This document shows positions 1 to 9,038 of a stretch of 64,000 nucleotides of DNA, piece by piece. The notes beneath the pieces were generated by a model. The model was not told the DNA's origin. It searched no databases and worked only from the letters and a program-made list of their open reading frames with translations. The stretch is taken from the NCBI RefSeq assembly GCF_002742265.1, contig NZ_MDGL01000035.1, positions 1 through 64,000 on the forward strand, in the 5' to 3' direction. Position 1 is the first letter of the stretch; every line of letters begins with the position of its first letter. Made by a program: the position numbers and the translations under genes. The DNA is from Maribacter sp. 4G9 (GTDB lineage Bacteria; Bacteroidota; Bacteroidia; Flavobacteriales; Flavobacteriaceae).

Positions 1-1
1 C

Positions 2-130
2 GATGCGGTGATGAAATCCGTATATTTGGCAACAAGGGAGGCCACCAAGAAGTGGTCCATGCCCATCAGGAACTGGGGCATAATTTTAAACCAGTTCCTT
101 ACAATCTATGAAAAAAGGGTCAGACTTTAG
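2..130 (+). CDS. IS256-family transposase, C-terminal end only (cut by window edge)
   Basis: The reading frame is open from base 2 to a TAG at 128-130 and gives the last 42 residues of a protein. It contains REATKKW, MPIRNWG and [11 protein letters not shown], which match the conserved end of IS256/mutator-type transposases (consensus roughly KKWTMPIRNWGLALNQFAIxFE). The rest lies outside the window, so I cannot tell whether the element is intact. It marks the left border of the mercury/copper island. The family call rests on remembered consensus, without a database search. Confidence 0.8.
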   Translation, partial: DAVMKSVYLATREATKKWSMPIRNWGIILNQFLTIYEKRVRL

Positions 131-145
131 ATAAAAGTCCAACCC
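117..145. terminator. Hairpin between convergent transposase and mtfA-like genes
   Basis: GGGT-CA-GACTTT (117-128) pairs with AAAGTC-CA-ACCC (134-145) around a short loop and is followed by TCGTTATTTTT. It overlaps the transposase stop and lies 10 bases from the end of the convergent peptidase gene. It could be a bidirectional terminator or part of the insertion sequence end. Confidence 0.45.
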
Positions 146-154
146 TCGTTATTT

Positions 155-904
155 TTAACTTACACACTTGGTGGGATAGTGTCGATGTTTCTTTTTAAGT
201 AAGTCCGGACGTTCAAAAAAATACTCTGAAGCAACCGCAAAGAATTCAGCTTGATTAGTGCCACCATATTTTCTGATATCAGAGTGGTTATCATTTATCG
301 CTTCCATTTCTTTATGGATTAAGTTTAACCAAGGTATGGCATATTGATGTTCCAATAGCCGTTCTGGCACACCGTCTGTTCTATCGTCCAACTTATCTAT
401 AAGATGTACGAATTCGTGTATGCCAGTATTACTTTTATCGGTTGTATTTATAAAGCCGTGGTATAATGCTTTTTTGGAAAGTATCATTTGCTTCTCGAAC
501 CTTCCATTACCAACTATTCCACCAATATTCCGTGAGTTATCCTTACTGCTAAATTGCATATCCTCATTAAAATTATCTGGATATAACAGGATTCCGCTTA
601 AATTGGTGTAGTGCCATTCTTTGAAGCCAAAAACAGGGATTACTGCACTTGCTGCAATTAAAATCTTGTCCAATTCTTCTAGTTCAAACTGCACAGCATC
701 GATATAGACCTCACTTAAAAATTGCATCATTTTTTGCTGAAAAATAAGCTGCCTATCTTTTGAAAGGTTTCTATAAAACAGCACATTATCCATCAGTAAT
801 TTGTGCCAATCCTCTGGAAATGGCTTTACACTATGGCGTTTTGCTTTTCTATAAAAATGAACAGCAAAGAGAACAATAACAACTGAAATTAAAATGTAAG
901 CCAT
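155..904 (-). CDS. mtfA: MtfA-like zinc metallopeptidase (M90 family)
   Basis: This 249-residue protein starts with a hydrophobic segment (about residues 3-16) that should anchor it in the inner membrane. It has the zinc motif HEFVH at 163-167 and a downstream acidic cluster (AEFF, about 219-222) that can supply the third zinc ligand. This is the layout of M90 peptidases such as E. coli MtfA, a Mlc-interacting aminopeptidase. MtfA itself is cytoplasmic, whereas flavobacterial members often carry an N-terminal anchor. It is the last gene of the minus-strand copper group, 14 bases after the small HMA gene. Its substrate is unknown, and a link to metal stress is only inferred from position. Confidence 0.8.
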   Translation of the reverse strand: MAYILISVVIVLFAVHFYRKAKRHSVKPFPEDWHKLLMDNVLFYRNLSKDRQLIFQQKMMQFLSEVYIDAVQFELEELDKILIAASAVIPVFGFKEWHYTNLSGILLYPDNFNEDMQFSSKDNSRNIGGIVGNGRFEKQMILSKKALYHGFINTTDKSNTGIHEFVHLIDKLDDRTDGVPERLLEHQYAIPWLNLIHKEMEAINDNHSDIRKYGGTNQAEFFAVASEYFFERPDLLKKKHRHYPTKCVS

Positions 905-918
905 ATTAAAAAAACGTA

Positions 919-1131
919 TTAGTCTACAGGTTCCGCCTTAAATCCTACTTTTTGCAAAGTCGATTTTACGTCTTCTTCGGTTGCACCATCGCTTTCAATG
1001 GTTAGGATTTTATCAGGATTAGAGGTATCTACTTCCCAACTTTCTACACCTTCTTGTTTGTTTAAAAAAGGGGTTACTTTTGATACACACCCACCACAAT
1101 TGATATTTGTTTTAAATTTTAAAGTTTTCAT
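919..1131 (-). CDS. Small heavy-metal-associated (HMA) protein, CopZ-like
   Basis: A 70-residue single-domain HMA protein with NCGGCV near residues 11-16, where the two cysteines bind Cu(I) or a similar soft metal. There is no signal peptide, so it should be cytoplasmic. The gene follows copA by about 20 bases on the same strand, the usual arrangement for a CopZ chaperone that delivers copper to the ATPase. GG replaces the common MT/xx residues of the CxxC loop, and the same CGGC variant occurs in the 71-residue HMA protein at 52594-52809. Metal specificity cannot be read from sequence alone. Confidence 0.85.
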   Translation of the reverse strand: MKTLKFKTNINCGGCVSKVTPFLNKQEGVESWEVDTSNPDKILTIESDGATEEDVKSTLQKVGFKAEPVD

Positions 1132-1151
1132 AGTATTAAATTTATTAATTA

Positions 1152-3410
1152 TTAAAGTTTTACTCGTTTAAGTCTTAAGCTGTTTGCTACTACAGATACA
1201 CTACTAAATGCCATTGCTGCGCCTGCAATCATCGGGTCCAATAAAAACCCGTTTAGGGGGTACAAAACTCCTGCCGCAATTGGAATACCAATGATGTTGT
1301 AAATGAATGCCCAGAAAAGGTTCTGACGTATGCCCAACACGGTTCTTTTTGATAGTTCCAATGCTTTTGGGATGGATTGTAAATCTGATGTTATCAAAGT
1401 CATTTTTGCTACATCCATTGCTATATCCGAACCTTTACCCATTGCAATACTAACATTGGCTTGCGCCAATGCGTGCGAATCGTTGATACCATCGCCCACC
1501 ATTGCTACTATCTTCCCATCCGCCTGTAATTTTTCGACAAAAGCCGCTTTGTCCGAAGGCATTACTTCGCCTTGGTAATTTGTTATTCCTACCTGATTTG
1601 CAACAGCTGATGCGGTTTTATTGTTATCTCCCGTGAGCATATAGACCTCGATGCCCCTTTCTTGAAGCATAGCTATAGCTTTTTTTGAAGTTTCTTTAAT
1701 CTTGTCTGCAATGGCCAGTATCGCGAGCACTTGATTTTCGTTACCAAAGAATATGACTGTTTTTGCTTTTTCTTCGAGACTTTCTGCTGTTTGCATTAAA
1801 GTAGCGTCGATTTGAATATCCTTTTCGACCATTAGTTTATGGCTGCCTACATAATATTTTGTACCATTCTCTGATTGCGCCTTTACGCCTTTGCCTGTAA
1901 TGCTTTCGAAGGAAGTAATTTCTGCTTGTTCAATATTTTCTTCTTTCAAATGATTGACGACCGCTTCTGCCAAAGGATGTTCTGATTGTGCTTCGATAGC
2001 CAAAAGAATTTCCTTGTTTTCCTTTTGATTTTGAAGTTTATCCTTCCAGAGTATATCGGTTACCAGTGGTTTTCCTTCTGTAATCGTACCTGTTTTATCA
2101 AGGATTACCGCATTCACTTTATGGCCGAGTTCTAAACTTTCGGCATCCTTTATCAGAATATTATTTTCGGCTCCCTTGCCGATACCTACCATTATGGCGG
2201 TAGGTGTTGCCAAACCCAAGGCACAGGGGCAAGCGATAACCAACACTGCTACAGAGGTCAATAGGGCTTGTGAAAAGGCGTTATCGCCTCCTACCAGCAT
2301 CCAGACGATGAAGGTGACAATGGAAATACCCAATACCACCGGAACAAAAATACCTGCAATCTTATCGACCAGTTTTTGAACGGGTGCCTTACTCCCTTGC
2401 GCTTGCTGAACCATTTTAATGATTTGGGAAAGCAGGGTTTCCCCGCCCACTTTTTCAGCGGTAAACTGAAAGCTTCCTTTTTGATTAACGGTGCCAGCGA
2501 ACACCTTTTCCCCTTGGGATTTCTGAACTGGAACGGGTTCTCCCGTAATCATACTTTCATCTACATACGAGCTTCCCTTGGAAACTTCGCCATCCACGGG
2601 AATCTTTTCTCCGGGACGTACCAAAATGGTCTGACCAACCTGTACGGATGAGATAGGGATTTCCCTCTCTTCCCCATTCTCAATAATTTTAAGGGTTTTA
2701 GGCTGAAGCCCCATTAGTTTTTTAATGGCTGAAGATGTATTTGATTTTGCCTTTTCTTCCAATAGTTTCCCCAAGGAAATAAAGGTGATAATCACAGTTG
2801 CCGCTTCGTAATATACGTGAGGCTCGATGCCACGACTTAACCAAAATTCAGGAAAAAAGGTATTGAAAACACTAAAGAGGAAGGCAATTCCGGTACTCAA
2901 CGCCACCAAGGTATCCATATTGGCTTTACCGTGTTTGGCCTGCTTTAATGCATTGATGAAAAAGCTACGCCCAAACCAAAAAAGAATTGGAAAGGCCAAT
3001 ACCAATGAAATCCATTTGCCTGGTTCCCATTGCATATAGAACATTCCCAACACAAAAATGGGTAGCGTAAGTATAGCCGACCAAATGGTACGGCTTTTTA
3101 TGTCCTGATAATACTTTTGCTGAAGTTCTTGCTGTACTTCCGAAGGGTCTTCGGCATCAATTATAATATCGTAACCGACCTCACGAAGCGCGTTTTGAAG
3201 TTGAGTAGTGCTCAACCCCTCATCATACTCTACCAGAACAGAGCTACTCGCGAAATTGACACTTGCATCAAACACACCTTCTGTGTGTTTTAATACAGAT
3301 TCGACACTTGCTGCACAAGAGGCGCAAGTCATGCCCGTAACAGGAAATGATTCCTTTATTCCTTTTTTAGTATTCCTTTCTTTAGTTTCAAATATGTTGA
3401 TTGTCTCCAT
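1152..3410 (-). CDS. copA: Copper-translocating P1B-type ATPase
   Basis: This 752-residue P1B ATPase exports Cu(I) (or Ag) from the cytoplasm using ATP. It has one N-terminal HMA domain with GMTCASC (about 26-32). The CPC metal-translocation motif is in [10 protein letters not shown] near residue 393, the phosphorylated Asp is in DKTGT near 435, an SEHPLAEA signature follows, and GDGIND lies near 637. Length and motif order are normal for CopA. The small HMA protein follows on the same strand. About 150 bases upstream separate it from merTP, so it may have its own promoter, although I found no clear TAnnTTTG box there. Cu(I) is more likely than Zn/Cd because the motif is CPC with GMTCASC. Confidence 0.95.
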   Translation of the reverse strand: METINIFETKERNTKKGIKESFPVTGMTCASCAASVESVLKHTEGVFDASVNFASSSVLVEYDEGLSTTQLQNALREVGYDIIIDAEDPSEVQQELQQKYYQDIKSRTIWSAILTLPIFVLGMFYMQWEPGKWISLVLAFPILFWFGRSFFINALKQAKHGKANMDTLVALSTGIAFLFSVFNTFFPEFWLSRGIEPHVYYEAATVIITFISLGKLLEEKAKSNTSSAIKKLMGLQPKTLKIIENGEEREIPISSVQVGQTILVRPGEKIPVDGEVSKGSSYVDESMITGEPVPVQKSQGEKVFAGTVNQKGSFQFTAEKVGGETLLSQIIKMVQQAQGSKAPVQKLVDKIAGIFVPVVLGISIVTFIVWMLVGGDNAFSQALLTSVAVLVIACPCALGLATPTAIMVGIGKGAENNILIKDAESLELGHKVNAVILDKTGTITEGKPLVTDILWKDKLQNQKENKEILLAIEAQSEHPLAEAVVNHLKEENIEQAEITSFESITGKGVKAQSENGTKYYVGSHKLMVEKDIQIDATLMQTAESLEEKAKTVIFFGNENQVLAILAIADKIKETSKKAIAMLQERGIEVYMLTGDNNKTASAVANQVGITNYQGEVMPSDKAAFVEKLQADGKIVAMVGDGINDSHALAQANVSIAMGKGSDIAMDVAKMTLITSDLQSIPKALELSKRTVLGIRQNLFWAFIYNIIGIPIAAGVLYPLNGFLLDPMIAGAAMAFSSVSVVANSLRLKRVKL

Positions 3411-3563
3411 AAATCCATTCTTATTTGTATGTTACAAATTTCAGGATTAAAAGACTTTAATGTGTTATGTTATATGCTGAATGATTTGTAGAATTTACTC
3501 TTCACGAATTATTACTACCAATTGGAATAGTTTATGTCTCTTATAATCATAATGGGGACGTGT

Positions 3564-4184
3564 CTATCGGTCTTTAGTATTTGTAATCAAATACCCTTTT
3601 GATTGGATGACCTTTTTTATCTCATCGATATTCGTTTTAGTGGTATCAAATTCTATAATTGAAGTCCCTTCTTCAAAAGACGTAGATACATTTGTAACCC
3701 CGTCAATTTTATTTACAGAATGATTGATATTTTCTTCACAACCAGAGCATACCATCCCTTCAATATTCAACTTTACAGTTTGAATATGTGTATTGTTTGT
3801 TGCAACAATTCCTTTTGTGGCCATTGGGTGAAATATTTGCGGATAATAAGAAACCAATGTCATTACAACAACAAACACTGTAACCAACCACAAATAGAAT
3901 TTTGATTTAAAAAATGATGGTTTAGCAGTATCACAGCTGCCACAATCAACCTTCTTCTTTTTATAAACTTGATAAAAAGCAAAGCCCAATGACAAAAAGG
4001 CAATTCCTAACAAATAAGGTTTTAGGACAATGAGCCAAGAGAAATAGACAGAACTCCCACTAATACCAACTACACTTGTAAGTAGTAAAGGACCCCAGCA
4101 GCATAGTTTAAGGGAAACTGCTGAAAATACAGCAGTACCCATAGATGCTTTTTTGTTCAATTTGGTAAGTGCCATACCTAACAA
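3564..4184 (-). CDS. merTP: Mercuric transport fusion protein MerTP (decayed mer locus)
   Basis: A 206-residue protein made of a MerT-like membrane part and a C-terminal MerP-like HMA domain. The first membrane segment carries the cysteine pair LCCW (28-29). A cytoplasmic loop has CGSC near 97-100. The HMA domain has GMVCSGC around residue 146. MerT brings Hg(II) through the inner membrane, and the fused HMA domain captures or relays it. The start overlaps the previous gene's end by 7 bases, which suggests translational coupling. A second, clearly homologous but divergent copy is at 11149-11763. Here merA is truncated, so any imported Hg(II) must rely on the other MerA. Confidence 0.88.
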   Translation of the reverse strand: MLGMALTKLNKKASMGTAVFSAVSLKLCCWGPLLLTSVVGISGSSVYFSWLIVLKPYLLGIAFLSLGFAFYQVYKKKKVDCGSCDTAKPSFFKSKFYLWLVTVFVVVMTLVSYYPQIFHPMATKGIVATNNTHIQTVKLNIEGMVCSGCEENINHSVNKIDGVTNVSTSFEEGTSIIEFDTTKTNIDEIKKVIQSKGYLITNTKDR

Positions 4185-4447
4185 CTTCCTATTCCAGCAT
4201 TTACCAAATCATCTTTTGTGATTTCGATTTTGGTGCAGCAATTCAGTAGTTTTCCGTTAACAGCAATGGCAGGAACTCTTGTAACCCCATATTCCTTCAT
4301 TTTTGAAACACATATTTTACTTTCGCATTGCTCAGACAGATTATGAAGTGTGATTTCGCAGTCCTTTCCTGCTGTCTCTTTTACTAATTGCACCACAGGC
4401 TCGCATACTGGGCAACCTGCTGTAAAAATCTCGATTTGTCGTTTCAT
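4178..4447 (-). CDS. Small thioredoxin/glutaredoxin-like protein of the mer locus
   Basis: An 89-residue cytoplasmic protein with CPVC at 12-15, a cis-Pro region (RVPAIAV) and a conserved CC near the end of strand 4 (LLNCC). It has the fold pattern of a minimal thioredoxin-like domain. Such small Cys-rich redox proteins occur in mer operons of Bacteroidota and may pass Hg(II) or reduce thiols. Its end overlaps the start of merTP, and it follows the CsoR/FrmR-like regulator by 67 bases, which hold a G-run possibly acting as an operator. A role in metal relay is inferred from context and from the six cysteines, besides the active-site pair. Confidence 0.7.
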   Translation of the reverse strand: MKRQIEIFTAGCPVCEPVVQLVKETAGKDCEITLHNLSEQCESKICVSKMKEYGVTRVPAIAVNGKLLNCCTKIEITKDDLVNAGIGSC

Positions 4448-4492
4448 CTTATTTAAGTTTAAATTAATAATGGAACAAAGATGAGAACGTGA

Positions 4493-4506
4493 GGTAGGGG
4501 GTCACC
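4493..4506 (-). promoter_or_regulatory. Candidate CsoR/FrmR-type operator upstream of the thioredoxin-like gene
   Basis: On the minus strand the sequence reads GGTGACCCCCTACC, a C-run flanked by AT-rich DNA, like G/C-tract operators known for the CsoR/RcnR family. CATCTTTG, one mismatch from TAnnTTTG, lies a few bases downstream at 4475-4482. It sits just after the regulator gene and before the thioredoxin-merTP pair. The assignment is speculative. Confidence 0.3.
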
Positions 4507-4514
4507 AAAATTTT

Positions 4515-4901
4515 TTAACCTTTTTTTTCGTTGTAGTTTTTTAATCTGGTTTCAATAGTTTGGATTTCTTTTAAGCGATTGGTCAAATCGGATAATTCCA
4601 AATTGGGGAATTCACTTTTTAAATATTCAATTTTATCTTCATTGCCACAATTTCCTGGGCAAGAGTCCACGGCCTTTACAATTCCAATAGCAAGTGCTTT
4701 TCGATAGACTTCATCCAGCAGTAAGTAATGTGCTTTTTGAATCCCCTTATCAATGGATCTGAACTGTATGTTTATTTGTTCGGGGTCCTTTCCTTCATCA
4801 AGCATTTTAACAATGCCGTTTATTTGACCACTCAAAGTTTTTAATCTGGATTTAATATCCAAGATTAAATCAGTAGGTAATTTGTACTGTTCTCCTTTCA
4901 T
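4515..4901 (-). CDS. CsoR/FrmR-like metal-sensing repressor, divergent
   Basis: A 128-residue helical protein with the family start (SRLKTLSGQINGIVKML, about 18-34) and the following helix (DKGIQKAHYLLLDEVYRKAL). The position that holds the first sensor cysteine in CsoR/FrmR/RcnR is occupied by DPEQIN, so the canonical site appears absent. Instead there is CPGNC at 81-85 and a C-terminal extension of about 40 residues. It lies between truncated merA and the thioredoxin-merTP genes, so it probably controls this mer branch. Mercury sensing through CPGNC is a hypothesis; thiol or formaldehyde-like sensing is possible. The family assignment is confident, the ligand is not. Confidence 0.75.
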   Translation of the reverse strand: MKGEQYKLPTDLILDIKSRLKTLSGQINGIVKMLDEGKDPEQINIQFRSIDKGIQKAHYLLLDEVYRKALAIGIVKAVDSCPGNCGNEDKIEYLKSEFPNLELSDLTNRLKEIQTIETRLKNYNEKKG

Positions 4902-4910
4902 AACTCAAAC

Positions 4911-5423
4911 TTAACTCGCGCAGCAACTTAATTTGGAAACATCTTTCCCAAAGGTAATCGCTGCCAGTTTAACAGATTCTCCTAAAGTTAAATATGGATA
5001 AAAGCTTTCTGCTAAATCTTTTACAGTGATTCCAAATTTAATAGCCATACTTAATTGTTGGATGAGTTCTCCACCTTCTGGCGCAACTACTCTTGCGCCA
5101 ATGAGTTTATCGGTTTCAGTGTTACGTATCAGTTTTATAAACCCTCTGGTATCTTGAGCTGCCAAGGCTCTTGGAACGTGAACTAAATCCAGTTTACTGA
5201 CCTCAAAAGGGATTCCCTTTTTTTCTGCTTCTATTTCATCTATCCCTGCTCCCGCAATTTGAGGGTCCGTAAAAACCACCCAAGGCAATGAAGCGTAATC
5301 CATACTCTGTTTTGATAAAGAAAATGCATTGTTTACCGCAGAATTCCCTTCAGTTGCCGCTGTATATACAAATACTGGTGTAATGGTAACATCTTTGGTT
5401 TTCTTTTTAAATATATTTTTCAA
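4911..5423 (-). pseudogene. merA: Truncated mercuric reductase (C-terminal third of MerA)
   Basis: The 170-residue reading frame matches the end of the full MerA at 9039-10760 almost residue for residue from DVTITP to the terminal SCCAS, including the vicinal cysteines that bind Hg(II). The FAD and redox-active CxxxxC parts are missing. The first dozen residues (MKNIFKKKTK) are unrelated, so homology begins abruptly near base 5392. It cannot be a working reductase. It might still give a stable dimerisation/C-terminal domain, but decay after duplication is the simple reading. Upstream 5424-5626 holds no gene that I can recognise. Confidence 0.88.
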
Positions 5424-5626
5424 CTGTTTGAAATTTTATAGTTCACTGAAAATGAAGAAACTAAAAATTTCTACACATTACTCACGTAATGCTATTTGAA
5501 GCAATCTATGTTCGTGAATCTTCGATTTCAGTAATTCGCATAAAAAATTTAATCATGTCGTTCCGATAACTATCGGGAGGTATGCAATGATGAAATTTGT
5601 TTATGCTCATTTCATAAGTTTTGTTT

Positions 5627-7012
5627 TTAAAGTACTTTACTTTTAATTACCATTAATTTTTCTCTTGTCATTTCGCGCATGGAATATTGGATTCCTCCCA
5701 TTCCAATTCCAGAGGTATCTCTTCCACCAAAAGGCATCCAATCTACCCTAAAAGCGGTATGGTCATTTACCATTACTGCCGTTGCGTTTAACTTCTTTAC
5801 ACAATCCAACGCTACATCTAAATTTTTAGTAAAAACAGCTGCTTGAAAATGAACGTCTAAACTATTGGCAATTTCAATGGCTTTTTCTCTTTCAGAATAT
5901 GAATATATACAAACAACAGGGCCAAATATTTCTAAAGTAGAAACTTTTGCATTTGCTGGTGGATTTAATAAAACCGTTGGCTGGTAACATGTATCAGAAA
6001 TTCGTTTTCCTCCTGTTAGTAATTTTGCGCCTCCTTCTACAGCCTCATCCACCCATTGTTCTACGCGATCTACTTCTCGAGGTAAAATAAGTGGGCCTAC
6101 TTCTGTTTTTTCATCCATTTGATTACCTACAACTAGTTTATTTGCCATTGCTGCCAATTGATCAGCAACATCATCGCAAATGCTTTCATGAACAAAAACT
6201 CTTTGTACCGAAACACACACCTGTCCTGCATGATAAAAACCACCTTTTAATAAAGAAGGAAGCATTTTAGTGAAATCTGCATCTTTTTCAACAATAACTG
6301 CAGCTGATCCTCCATGTTCTAATGCACATCGTGTACCTGGAGATAGTTTAGATTTTAAATACCAACCTACTTTAGATGAGCCTATAAACGAAAAATAATT
6401 AACTCTGCTATCAGTAACCAATTGTTCAGCAGCTTCGTTTTCGCAAATAATTGCTTGACACCAACCCTCTGGTAAGCCTGCTTCTTTTAAAATGTCAACT
6501 AATGCCAAACATGATAAAGGTGTTGTTAGCGCAGGTTTAACAATTACTGGACAACCAGCAGCAACAGCTGTAATCACTTGGTGTACAATTAAATTTAATG
6601 GATGATTAAATGCACTTATAGAACTTACTACACCGATGGGTTCACGAGTAGTAAATCCTAATCGGTTTTCTGATGCTTTGGTTAATCCCATCGGGATTTG
6701 CTCGCCTTTTAATTGCCCAATATGCTCTGTTGCTATTTTAACACCGTTTATAGCACGCAAAACTTCAACTTTAGAATCGATATAAGGTTTGCCGCCTTCT
6801 TGCGCTGCTGTAAGTGTTAACTCTTCAATTTGAGAATTCATTATGGCAGTTGTTCGCTCTAAAATGGCTATGCGTTCATGGGCTGATATCCATTTGGATT
6901 GATTTTGAAATAAGTCATGAGCGATAGTCAGTGCTTTTTCGACTTCTTTTTCTCCAACCAATGGTAGCTCTTTGATTAAACTTTGGTCGTAGGGTGATTT
7001 TACTTGTAACAT
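5627..7012 (-). CDS. NAD(P)-dependent aldehyde dehydrogenase
   Basis: A 461-residue ALDH-superfamily enzyme that oxidises an aldehyde to an acid. The catalytic Glu is in LEHGG near residue 230 and the nucleophile Cys in GQVCVSV near 263. FGPVV and PFGGRDTSGIG complete the family pattern. The length is normal and it has no signal peptide. It follows the acetolactate synthase gene by 55 bases on the same strand, so the two probably share a transcript. The substrate cannot be deduced; succinate-semialdehyde-like or phosphonoformaldehyde-like relatives have similar length. It sits between two merA copies, so it looks like cargo that entered the mer locus. Confidence 0.88.
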   Translation of the reverse strand: MLQVKSPYDQSLIKELPLVGEKEVEKALTIAHDLFQNQSKWISAHERIAILERTTAIMNSQIEELTLTAAQEGGKPYIDSKVEVLRAINGVKIATEHIGQLKGEQIPMGLTKASENRLGFTTREPIGVVSSISAFNHPLNLIVHQVITAVAAGCPVIVKPALTTPLSCLALVDILKEAGLPEGWCQAIICENEAAEQLVTDSRVNYFSFIGSSKVGWYLKSKLSPGTRCALEHGGSAAVIVEKDADFTKMLPSLLKGGFYHAGQVCVSVQRVFVHESICDDVADQLAAMANKLVVGNQMDEKTEVGPLILPREVDRVEQWVDEAVEGGAKLLTGGKRISDTCYQPTVLLNPPANAKVSTLEIFGPVVCIYSYSEREKAIEIANSLDVHFQAAVFTKNLDVALDCVKKLNATAVMVNDHTAFRVDWMPFGGRDTSGIGMGGIQYSMREMTREKLMVIKSKVL

Positions 7013-7067
7013 ATAATTGCTTGTTTTGAAAACGAAGTGCCTGTATTCCGGATTTGGCAGCCTACGC

Positions 7068-8708
7068 TTATAGTTTGCATGTTTTTTCTTTTAATAGAAC
7101 ATTGAGTATGGGATGGTTAAGCGAGTAATCAACAGCCAAATCTATAACGTGAACGCCATCCATTTTTAAACATTTTGATAATATGTCTTTAAAGTTTTCA
7201 TCACTTGTTGGTCTGTGTCCTTTGGCTCCATAACTTTCTGCATATTTTACAAAATCAGGATTGTTATAATCCAAACCAAAATTATCAAAACCCATGCCTT
7301 CTTGTTTCCATTTTATCATTCCATAAGCACTATCATTTAAAATGACAACAATCATATTTAAACTTAACCTAACTGCTGTTTCTAATTCTTGAGAATTCAT
7401 CATAAATCCACCATCACCACTAACTGAAATTACTTTTTTAGTTGGGTTAATCAATTTAGCACATATTGCAGATGCTAATCCTGCTCCCATTGTTGCTAAT
7501 GCGTTATCTAATAACAAAGTATTTGATTGATAACATTTGTAATTTCTTGCAAACCAAATTTTATACATACCATTATCTAAAGTTACAATGGCATCATCTG
7601 GTAATTCTTCTCTAACAATGTGTACTAACCGCTGCGGTAAAATTGGAAAACGATTATCTTGTGAATATTTGGTTAAATGAGCTTCTACCTCTTTTTTAAT
7701 TCTTGAGTAATATGATAAGTCCCAATTACTTTTGTTTTCAATATGTTTTGCAATATGAATAATTGAAGTAGAAATATCTCCAATAACATTTAACTGTGGA
7801 AAATAAACCTCATCTATTTGTGCTGGAAAAAAGTTAATGTGGATGACTTTTGTTCCGTCTTCTTCCATAAAAAATGGTGGTTTTTCAATTACATCATGAC
7901 CAACATTAATAATTAAATCGGCTTTACCAATAGCACAGTGAATAAAATCGTGAGAAGAAAGAGCAGCAGTACCTAAAAAATTAGGATGACGTTCATCAAC
8001 AACACCTTTTCCCATTTGTGTATTAAAAAACGGAATTCCAGTTTTATTAATAAACGTAGCTAAAGCTTTACTTGTCCTTTTTCGGTTTGCTCCCGCACCA
8101 ATCAATACTAATGGCATTTTTGCTTCTTCAATCATTTTCACTGCCTCTTGAATAGCCATTTCATCTGCATCTGGTCTTCTATGTCCAACAACCTCAAATA
8201 TTCTTTCCTCACATTCTTCTGCTGCAATATCTTCTGGCAATTCTAAATGAACTGCTCCGGGCCTTTCTTCCATAGCCAATCTAAAAGATTCTCTAACCAT
8301 AGCCGGAATGTTATTTCCATTTACAATTTGGCGCGTATATTTTGTGATGGGATTCATCAATTCGACAATATCTACAATTTGAAAACGACCTTGTTTTGAT
8401 TTTTTAATGGGTTTTTGACCAGTAATCATCATCATTGGCATTGCTCCTAATTGTGCATAAGCTGCAGGTGTGGTAAAGTTAGTTGCTCCCGGTCCGAGGG
8501 TTGATAGACAAACACCTGGTTTTCCTGTTAATCGTCCATATGTAGCAGCCATGAAACCCGCTCCTTGTTCATGACGCTTTAGAATTAGCTTAATTTTTGA
8601 GTCTTTTATAGAATCTAAAAAATCAAGATTCTCTTCTCCTGGAATTCCGAAAATGTATTCAACACCTTCGTTTTCTAATGCTTTAATAAATAAATCGGAT
8701 GCTTTCAA
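7068..8708 (-). CDS. Acetolactate synthase large-subunit-like ThDP enzyme
   Basis: A 546-residue thiamine-diphosphate enzyme. The N-terminal pyrimidine domain has GIPGEENLDFL and the activating Glu in RHEQGAGFMA (E47). The C-terminal domain has the ThDP/Mg motif beginning GDGGFMMN and ending NDSAYGM. It condenses 2-oxoacids, for example two pyruvates to acetolactate. No small regulatory subunit is adjacent, and the paired aldehyde dehydrogenase argues against plain branched-chain biosynthesis. A catabolic acetolactate synthase or a related oxo-acid lyase is possible. It sits between the IS200 stub and the ALDH gene. Confidence 0.85.
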   Translation of the reverse strand: MKASDLFIKALENEGVEYIFGIPGEENLDFLDSIKDSKIKLILKRHEQGAGFMAATYGRLTGKPGVCLSTLGPGATNFTTPAAYAQLGAMPMMMITGQKPIKKSKQGRFQIVDIVELMNPITKYTRQIVNGNNIPAMVRESFRLAMEERPGAVHLELPEDIAAEECEERIFEVVGHRRPDADEMAIQEAVKMIEEAKMPLVLIGAGANRKRTSKALATFINKTGIPFFNTQMGKGVVDERHPNFLGTAALSSHDFIHCAIGKADLIINVGHDVIEKPPFFMEEDGTKVIHINFFPAQIDEVYFPQLNVIGDISTSIIHIAKHIENKSNWDLSYYSRIKKEVEAHLTKYSQDNRFPILPQRLVHIVREELPDDAIVTLDNGMYKIWFARNYKCYQSNTLLLDNALATMGAGLASAICAKLINPTKKVISVSGDGGFMMNSQELETAVRLSLNMIVVILNDSAYGMIKWKQEGMGFDNFGLDYNNPDFVKYAESYGAKGHRPTSDENFKDILSKCLKMDGVHVIDLAVDYSLNHPILNVLLKEKTCKL

Positions 8709-8789
8709 ATTTTTTGTTATTCCAATAAATAAAATAAGAATGTGCGTTTTATTTCACCATATTCTAATGGCTATGCCTGTATTTGTGCC

Positions 8790-8889
8790 ATGAGCAAATA
8801 TAAGAAACTTAGTCATGTTATATATAAATACGATTATCATATAGTTTGGGCTCCGAAAGATAGATTACGCATATTGAAAGGGGAGATAA
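8790..8889 (+). mobile_element. IS200/IS605-type TnpA remnant (N-terminal stub)
   Basis: An ATG at 8790 opens MSKYKKLSHVIYKYDYHIVW and then APKDRLRILKGEI, the well-known start of IS200 Y1 transposases. The similarity then stops, and a run-on frame ends at 8933 without the catalytic HxH or Tyr. Only about a quarter of the gene remains. It is the only recognisable feature in the 330-base gap 8709-9038 and lies on the boundary between the intact merA and the inserted ALS/ALDH pair, so it is a plausible scar of the rearrangement. Confidence 0.8.
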
Positions 8890-9038
8890 AATCTCAAGAA
8901 GGTGTGACTTTTACCTATTTAAGCATTTTATAATATATATTGTTTTGTTGGGACTGAAAAATAAATATGTTAATTTTAAAAGTGTATGTGATTTTTCTAT
9001 AGATAAACCTAAGAAGTTGACAATTATTACTATAATAA

